Source: RGIG995 sp045542115
GTDB taxonomy: Bacteria; Bacillota; Clostridia; Oscillospirales; UBA644
Direction of reading: 5' to 3'
DNA length: 64,000 nucleotides
Assembly: GCA_045542115.1 (NCBI GenBank)
Contig: JAZQKK010000033.1
Location: 1-64,000 of the forward strand
Part shown: positions 58,481-64,000 of the stretch, one piece after another
Position numbering within the stretch: the stretch's first letter is position 1
Layout: every line of letters begins with the position of its first letter
Position numbers and translations under genes: made by a program
The notes under the pieces: generated by a model
The model's database searches: none
What the model saw: only the letters and a program-made list of their open reading frames with translations
What the model was told of the DNA's origin: nothing

Positions 58481-59140
58481 ATGTTCAAAAATCTGCGTTA
58501 TGATATTCGTGCCATTCGGGAACGGGACCCTGCGGCCCGCTCCAATGCGGAAGTGTTTTTCTGCTACCCCGGACTGCACGTTCTCATCTACCATCGTATC
58601 GCAAACTATTTTTATCGACACAATCATAAGCTGATTGCCCGTATGATTTCCCAGCACGCCCGCAAACGTACCGGCATTGAAATTCACCCTGCGGCAAAAA
58701 TCGGACGAGGGCTTCTCATTGACCACGGGATGGGTGTTGTAATTGGAGAAACGGCGGAAATCGGCGATAACTGTACCATCTATCACGGAGTTACCTTAGG
58801 CGGTACGGGGAAAGAATCCGGGAAACGACATCCGACCATCGGAAATAATGTGTTTATCGGAGCACATTCTCAACTGCTTGGCTCCTTTTCGGTCGGCGAC
58901 AACAGTAAGATTGCCGCCGGTTCCGTGGTTCTGGGCGACATCCCCCCCAACAGCACCGCCGTCGGCTCCCCTGCTCGTATCGTGAAACGAGACGGCGTGC
59001 GGATGGATAATTTTGATAACGTTCACATTCCCGACCCCGTATCCCAGGAAATCTGCAAATTGCGAATTCAGTTGGAGCGGTTGGCGAAGGATTGTACCGA
59101 TATAAAAAATCAAGAGAGCAAAACACAGGAGAACGAATAA
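58481..59140 (+). CDS. cysE: Serine O-acetyltransferase
   Basis: Makes O-acetylserine for cysteine synthesis. N-terminal helical part (LHVLIYHRIANYFYRH) and left-handed beta-helix hexapeptides (IHPAAKIGRGLLIDHGMGVVIGE, VGDNSKIAAGSVVL). Catalytic His in DHGMG and YHGVTLGG. 219 residues. Followed at once by cysS, so cysteine making and charging are linked. Confidence 0.95.
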   Translation: MFKNLRYDIRAIRERDPAARSNAEVFFCYPGLHVLIYHRIANYFYRHNHKLIARMISQHARKRTGIEIHPAAKIGRGLLIDHGMGVVIGETAEIGDNCTIYHGVTLGGTGKESGKRHPTIGNNVFIGAHSQLLGSFSVGDNSKIAAGSVVLGDIPPNSTAVGSPARIVKRDGVRMDNFDNVHIPDPVSQEICKLRIQLERLAKDCTDIKNQESKTQENE

Positions 59141-59141
59141 T

Positions 59142-60548
59142 ATGCTGAAACTCTACAACTCCCTTACCAATAAAGTGGAAGAATTTAAACCGGCAGACAA
59201 TACCGTCCGTATCTATGCCTGCGGTCCTACCGTGTATAACTTTTTCCACGTAGGAAACGGCCGCTCTTTTATGATGTTCGACACCCTGCGGCGGTATTTG
59301 GAATTCAAAGGCTACGACGTGAAATACGTTCAAAATTTCACCGACGTGGACGATAAAATGATTAAGAGGGCAAACGAAGAAAACATTACCGTAGCCCAAG
59401 TTGCGGAAAAATATATCAACGAGTACTTTACCGACGCTGACGGCCTGAATATCAAGCGCGCTACCGTTCACCCCCGGGCCACGGAGAACATTGATGGAAT
59501 CATTGAGTTGGTCTCCTCGCTGATTGAAAAGGGCCACGCGTACGAAAGTAACGGCGACGTATATTTCCGTGTCCGCAGTTTTCCGGAATACGGAACCAGC
59601 CTCTTAAAACAATCCATTGAAGACTTGGCCTCCGGCGCCCGGATTGACGTGAGTGAAATCAAGGAGGACCCCCTGGACTTTGCGCTGTGGAAGGCTTCCA
59701 AACCCGGAGAACCCCATTGGACGTCTCCTTGGGGTGAAGGGCGTCCCGGATGGCATATCGAATGCAGTGCAATGGCAAAACGCTATTTAGGTGACACGAT
59801 CGACATTCACTGTGGCGGTCACGACTTAAAATTCCCTCACCACGAAAACGAAATTGCCCAATCCCAATGTGCAAATGGATGTACTTTTGCAAAATCCTGG
59901 TTCCATATCGGATTTGTTAACGTTAACAATGAAAAAATGAGCAAATCCAAAAACAACTTCTTTACCGTCCGCGACCTCTCCAAGGTTTACGGATATCTGC
60001 CTTTACGTTATTTTGCAGTATCCGCCCACTATCGGATGCCCATCAACTACGAACCCGGCATTATTGAACAGGCAAAAGCATCCTTGGAACGCATCAATAA
60101 TTGCTTGACCAATTTGAAATTCCTTGCCAAAAATGCTCCCGAAGCAGAATTGACCGAAGAACAAAAGGAATATCTGGATTCCTTCCGGGTTTATCGCGAC
60201 CGGTTCGAAGCCGCAATGGACGACGACCTGAATACGGCAAATGCATTGACGGCAATTTTTGACCTTATCAAACAAATCAACGTTACCGCCAAAGAGGGGT
60301 ATCCAAAAGCCGTATACGAGGGGCTCGTGGCGAAAGTCGAAGAATTGATTGACGTGCTTGGACTTCTTGCAAAGGAAGAAGCAAACGAAGACGATGCCGC
60401 GATTGATGCCCTTATCGAAGAACGTACGGCCGCTCGCAAAGCGAAAGACTGGGCAAAAGCAGATGCCATCCGAGACCAGTTGACTGCAATGGGAATCATC
60501 CTAGAAGACACCCCGGCCGGAATTCGCTGGAAGCGGGCGGAAAAATAA
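59142..60548 (+). CDS. cysS: Cysteine--tRNA ligase
   Basis: Class I synthetase. Zinc-binding CGPTVY, HIGH-variant HVGN (~34), HHENEIAQS with zinc residues, KMSKS (EKMSKSKNN, ~268) and DALR domain at the C-terminus. 468 residues is standard. It begins two bases after the cysE stop with AGGAG before it. Confidence 0.97.
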   Translation: MLKLYNSLTNKVEEFKPADNTVRIYACGPTVYNFFHVGNGRSFMMFDTLRRYLEFKGYDVKYVQNFTDVDDKMIKRANEENITVAQVAEKYINEYFTDADGLNIKRATVHPRATENIDGIIELVSSLIEKGHAYESNGDVYFRVRSFPEYGTSLLKQSIEDLASGARIDVSEIKEDPLDFALWKASKPGEPHWTSPWGEGRPGWHIECSAMAKRYLGDTIDIHCGGHDLKFPHHENEIAQSQCANGCTFAKSWFHIGFVNVNNEKMSKSKNNFFTVRDLSKVYGYLPLRYFAVSAHYRMPINYEPGIIEQAKASLERINNCLTNLKFLAKNAPEAELTEEQKEYLDSFRVYRDRFEAAMDDDLNTANALTAIFDLIKQINVTAKEGYPKAVYEGLVAKVEELIDVLGLLAKEEANEDDAAIDALIEERTAARKAKDWAKADAIRDQLTAMGIILEDTPAGIRWKRAEK

Positions 60549-60566
60549 GAAATTACGGAAAATAAG

Positions 60567-62594
60567 ATGATTGACGTTTTAAACAGCCCCGTAACGGTGT
60601 TGCGGGGAATCGGCTCAAAGCGTGCCGAACTGCTGAAAAAACTGAATATCATTACCTGTGCGGATTTGATTCAATACTTTCCGCGGGGGTACTTGAATAT
60701 GTCGGAAATCAACCCCATTGACAAATTAGTTAACGGGCAGACCGCCACCGTCGTGGCTAAGGTGAGTTCCGACATATCCAAGCGAGTGGGGAAGCGTGTG
60801 ACTCGCTTCCTCTTTTCCGTTTCCGATTCCCGCGGGAATTCAGTCTACGTTACTATATACAATCAAAAATACACCGCCGAACATCTCCATCCCGGGATGA
60901 CGATTCTCCTTCACGGGCCGGTAAAAGTAACAGGCATCGTGCGACAGATGGAATCTCCTCAAATTCGCATCGATGCCATCCCCGAAATCGAGCCTATTTA
61001 TCCGTTGACCGAAGGGGTAACGCAAGCCTCTTTGGCCCGCAATATAGAAACTGCACTTCAAGCCTGTGACGCCCAATTAAAGGAGATGTTGCTTCCCTCT
61101 CTTCGGGAGCAGTACAATCTCCCCGAAATCCACGAAGCATTTCGTTCCATCCACTTTCCGAAGACAATGCAAGAGGCGGAACGGGCGAAAAATCGCTTTA
61201 TTTTTGAAGAATTGTTTCTCTTTACCGTTGGAGTACGAATTTTAAAACTGAGAGTCAAAAAATTAGATGCTCCGAAACTGAAACCGGCAGACCTGACCCC
61301 CTTTCTGAATCGTCTCCCCTACGCGCTAACCGGAGCGCAGAAACGAGTGATAAAGGAATGTTTTGATTCCATCCGTTGTCCCCATCCGATGTCCAGACTG
61401 ATTCAGGGCGACGTGGGGAGCGGAAAAACCGTCATTGCGGCGGCAGTCTCCTATCTTGCCGCACGCAACGGTATGCAGACGGCCCTAATGGTTCCGACGG
61501 AAATTTTAGCAATCCAACATTACGAAACTCTTTCCAGATTGTTGACTCCTTGCGGAATTCGGGTAGAATTACTCACCAGGTCGATGCGCGCCACGGACAA
61601 AAGAGATGTTCTACTTCGTTTGGAAGGTGGAGAAACACAACTTGTCATCGGCACCCACGCCTTGATTCAGAAAAACGTCAAATTTAAAAATCTTGCCGTT
61701 GCCATCGCGGATGAGCAGCATCGCTTTGGAGTTCAACAACGGGCGGCAATGCAGGAAAAAGGGCAAAATCCCCATATGATTTTCTTGTCCGCAACGCCGA
61801 TTCCCCGTTCTTTGGCATTGGTTTTATACGGCGATTTGGACATCTCCATCTTGGATGAACTGCCTCCGGGAAGAATACCGGTAGCGACCCGAAAGGTTGG
61901 AAGTGAACTTGCTCCGAAGATGTATACCTATTTAAAAGAGAAAACCCTTTCCGGAGAACAGGCGTACATCGTATGTCCCTCGGTGGAGGGAAGCGACGAT
62001 ATGAAAAGTGCCGTGGATTTTTGTGAAGAACTGCGGCAAACTTATCTCAAAGACGTTTCTGTTGCTTGCCTTCACGGTCGGATGAAGAGCGAAGAAAAAG
62101 AACGGATTCTTTCCGATTTTGTTAAAAACAAAATATCGGTCTTAGTATCCACCACAGTCATCGAAGTAGGTGTAAACGTACCGAACGCTACTACTATGAT
62201 TATTGAAAATGCTGAGAGATTCGGTCTATCTCAGCTTCATCAGCTGCGGGGACGGGTTGGCCGCGGGAAAAAGAAATCCTATTGCTTTATCGTCTCAGAT
62301 GATGAAAACGAAGAAACAAAAGAACGCCTTTCCGCTTTTTGTTCCACAAACGACGGATTTGAAATCAGCCGAAAGGATTTAGAATTACGCGGTCCAGGAG
62401 ACTTTTTAGGCAATCGACAACACGGATTACCCCCTTTTAAAATTGCAGACCTAACCCGAGATATGAAAATTCTTGAACAAGTTTCCAAGGTAGCGGACCG
62501 TCTTTTTGAGGACCCTTCCTGGTTCATTCTTCCGGAAAATCGGGCACTGTTTATCGCCTCTTCGGAAATGCTTCGTTCCGCAATGTTACAATAG
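60567..62594 (+). CDS. recG: ATP-dependent DNA helicase RecG
   Basis: Remodels stalled replication forks and Holliday junctions. N-terminal wedge/OB domain (~1-150), helicase core with Walker A QGDVGSGKTVIA, AIADEQHRFGVQQR and motif VI QLRGRVGRG. C-terminal TRG motif region is present. 675 residues. It probably ends the recA-to-recG run. Confidence 0.96.
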   Translation: MIDVLNSPVTVLRGIGSKRAELLKKLNIITCADLIQYFPRGYLNMSEINPIDKLVNGQTATVVAKVSSDISKRVGKRVTRFLFSVSDSRGNSVYVTIYNQKYTAEHLHPGMTILLHGPVKVTGIVRQMESPQIRIDAIPEIEPIYPLTEGVTQASLARNIETALQACDAQLKEMLLPSLREQYNLPEIHEAFRSIHFPKTMQEAERAKNRFIFEELFLFTVGVRILKLRVKKLDAPKLKPADLTPFLNRLPYALTGAQKRVIKECFDSIRCPHPMSRLIQGDVGSGKTVIAAAVSYLAARNGMQTALMVPTEILAIQHYETLSRLLTPCGIRVELLTRSMRATDKRDVLLRLEGGETQLVIGTHALIQKNVKFKNLAVAIADEQHRFGVQQRAAMQEKGQNPHMIFLSATPIPRSLALVLYGDLDISILDELPPGRIPVATRKVGSELAPKMYTYLKEKTLSGEQAYIVCPSVEGSDDMKSAVDFCEELRQTYLKDVSVACLHGRMKSEEKERILSDFVKNKISVLVSTTVIEVGVNVPNATTMIIENAERFGLSQLHQLRGRVGRGKKKSYCFIVSDDENEETKERLSAFCSTNDGFEISRKDLELRGPGDFLGNRQHGLPPFKIADLTRDMKILEQVSKVADRLFEDPSWFILPENRALFIASSEMLRSAMLQ

Positions 62595-62636
62595 TAACAA
62601 GATTGTGACATTTTAGAGGAAAACTCGGACTATCTC

Positions 62637-62665
62637 TTGACAAATGATGGAAAAAGTGGTAGAGT
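62637..62665 (+). promoter_or_regulatory. Promoter of hrcA-grpE operon
   Basis: TTGACA (62637-62642), 17-bp spacer, TAGAGT (62660-62665). The CIRCE operator starts 10 bases downstream of the -10. Confidence 0.8.
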
Positions 62666-62674
62666 ATTCATAGG

Positions 62675-62701
62675 TTAGCACTCACCAACGAAGAGTGCTA
62701 A
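62675..62701 (+). promoter_or_regulatory. CIRCE operator
   Basis: TTAGCACTC, nine bases, GAGTGCTAA, a perfect CIRCE element bound by HrcA. It lies at the transcription start, so the operon represses itself until heat shock depletes active HrcA. Confidence 0.97.
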
Positions 62702-62727
62702 TATACCGGAACGGAAAGGATGGTTTT

Positions 62728-63744
62728 ATGGAACTTGATTCCCGGAAACGGCTGATTTTATCAGCTATCGTATCTGCGTATATTGAAACCGGCGAGCCGG
62801 TTGGTTCCAAGACACTTCTTGTCCGTGAAAATTTGGGGGTATCCCCTGCTACGGTCCGAAACGAAATGTCAGAATTGGAGCAATTGGGTTACCTAAAAAA
62901 AACGCACACTTCTTCCGGGCGGATTCCTTCCAATTTAGGATACCGATTCTATGTTGGCACGCTTACTCCGTATCGTTTAACCCAGGGAGAACAGGATGTA
63001 TTAGACAGCCCCTTCCGAACCAGTGCCGGATTGGAAGAACTGTTGGAAGCTTCAACACAGAGGCTTGCATCCTTTTCCGGTTGCACTGTTTTCGGTGTTT
63101 CCCCTCATTGCCCGGACGGAATCTACCAATTTGAAGTATTACCGGCGGGAAAACGGATCCTTGCCGTAATGGTCATTGCTTCCGGCGGTTCCGTTAAGAA
63201 TTATTTTTATCGCGCCACCGAAGATGTCACTCCGGAAGATGCTTCAATTCTTACCCAAATATTAAACAAGACTTTTTCCGGATTTCCCATCGACCGAATC
63301 GGAACCGTGCGGATGATGTTGTTGGAACACGAAATAAAGACCCATTGCCCGAAGCATACGGGAATTCTCGATACGGTCCATAAAATTCTTTCCGGTGTTC
63401 AGGACTATGCCCTGCATATCGGCGGAACGGAAAATCTTTTAACTTACCCTGAATTTTCCAATATTGAAACTGCCCGCGGCTTTATTGAGATGCTATCCAC
63501 AAGAGAACATATCCTCGATGCATTGTTGTCAAATCGCCCCAATGATGAAATTGAGATTCGCATTGGTGCGGAAAACGGATTGTTCGCAAGTCCTCACGCA
63601 AGCCTGATTACGTTGTTCTGTAATCAAAAATTTCCGGTTATGTTGGGACTTATGGGCCCCACGCGAATGGATTACGCCCGAACCATTGCAGGATGCAATC
63701 ATATGCTGGCTCACCTGAAATCTTTTATCGAACAAGAATACTGA
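62728..63744 (+). CDS. hrcA: Heat-inducible repressor HrcA
   Basis: 338 residues starting MELDSRKRLILSAIVSAYIET. N-terminal winged helix (VRENLGVSPATVRNEMSELEQLG) and the GAF-like HrcA domain with SSGRIPSNLGYRFYV. Binds CIRCE and needs GroEL for folding. ATG 62728 follows AAAGGATGG. The ORF could be read further upstream into CIRCE but lacks a ribosome site there. Confidence 0.96.
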   Translation: MELDSRKRLILSAIVSAYIETGEPVGSKTLLVRENLGVSPATVRNEMSELEQLGYLKKTHTSSGRIPSNLGYRFYVGTLTPYRLTQGEQDVLDSPFRTSAGLEELLEASTQRLASFSGCTVFGVSPHCPDGIYQFEVLPAGKRILAVMVIASGGSVKNYFYRATEDVTPEDASILTQILNKTFSGFPIDRIGTVRMMLLEHEIKTHCPKHTGILDTVHKILSGVQDYALHIGGTENLLTYPEFSNIETARGFIEMLSTREHILDALLSNRPNDEIEIRIGAENGLFASPHASLITLFCNQKFPVMLGLMGPTRMDYARTIAGCNHMLAHLKSFIEQEY

Positions 63745-63760
63745 CGGAAAGGATTCCACT

Positions 63761-64000
63761 ATGAAAGATAAGAAAAAAGAAACTCCTGCCGAAGAGTTGG
63801 AAGAAGAAGTTCTGGAAACAGAAGTTTCCGAAACTTCGGAAGAAGCCCCCAAAAACGAACCGGTCCAGGACGAATGGCACGACCGCTTTGTCCGTTTGGC
63901 TGCGGATTTTGATAATTTTAAAAAGCGTTCTGCGGCAGAGAAAAATGCAGTCTATGCAAATGCCACCGCCGACGCCGTGGCGGAATTGCTTCCCATTATC
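63761..64000 (+). CDS. grpE: Nucleotide exchange factor GrpE (3' end outside window)
   Basis: DnaK exchange factor. Acidic, low-complexity N-terminus (EEELEEEVLETEVSETSEE-like) followed by the coiled-coil region (DRFVRLAADFDNFKKRSAAEK). AAAGGA precedes the ATG, 16 bases after hrcA. dnaK and dnaJ should follow outside the window. Confidence 0.95.
   Translation, partial: MKDKKKETPAEELEEEVLETEVSETSEEAPKNEPVQDEWHDRFVRLAADFDNFKKRSAAEKNAVYANATADAVAELLPII

Noticed and set aside
1..64000. CRISPR array, rRNA operon, insertion sequence with transposase
   Set aside because: I looked for regularly spaced direct repeats with unique spacers, rRNA signatures and transposase motifs, and saw none.

Overview
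This looks like chromosomal DNA of a spore-forming Firmicute of class Clostridia, probably an anaerobic gut-type lineage. The sporulation genes spoIIGA-sigE, spoVT and a Spo0A-like gene, the CIRCE/HrcA heat-shock control, cdaA-cdaR, RNase Y, an oxygen-sensitive glycyl radical enzyme and strong Shine-Dalgarno sites all point there. The species cannot be named from the sequence.

Layout. (1) 1-3.9 kb is accessory DNA: the 3' part of a UvrD-type helicase gene, a 44-codon ORF coupled to a DUF6809 gene, and an HTH-Fic gene behind three iterons. It abuts an intact tRNA-Pro(TGG) set among at least four decayed tRNA-Pro copies. This is the scar of repeated integration at the tRNA. (2) 3.9-24.8 kb is mostly core: rlmA, a phosphatase, a heterodimeric ABC exporter, a DUF1846 gene, glyA, a very large GH106-like protein, uvrB-uvrA-trmO, a truncated MocR-type regulator, a P-loop protein and an M20 peptidase. 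(3) 24.86-35.9 kb is an AT-rich insert made of two tandem catabolic cassettes. Each has the layout AraC regulator (reverse), divergent operon (forward), then a copy of the 5' end of spoVT. Cassette A carries a glycyl radical enzyme and its activase. Cassette B carries enzymes that can be ordered into a non-phosphorylative sugar-acid route ending in KDG kinase and KDPG aldolase. No recombinase gene is visible in either. (4) 35.9-64 kb is core: spoVT, a Spo0A-like gene, sigE, spoIIGA, rny, a catalytically degenerate polysaccharide deacetylase, tRNA-Met and tRNA-Glu, cdaA-cdaR, citrate synthase, gdhA, recA-recX-rimO-pgsA-cysE-cysS-recG, then the CIRCE-controlled hrcA-grpE operon, which runs off the window.

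The strongest candidate for something undescribed is the spoVT locus. The start of the gene appears to serve as an attachment site. The forespore-type promoter, ribosome site and first codons are duplicated at the cassette boundaries, so each insertion would hand spoVT a new promoter and 5' end. A second motif found beside the middle boundary also occurs in the tRNA-Pro integration scar, which suggests related integration machinery at both places.
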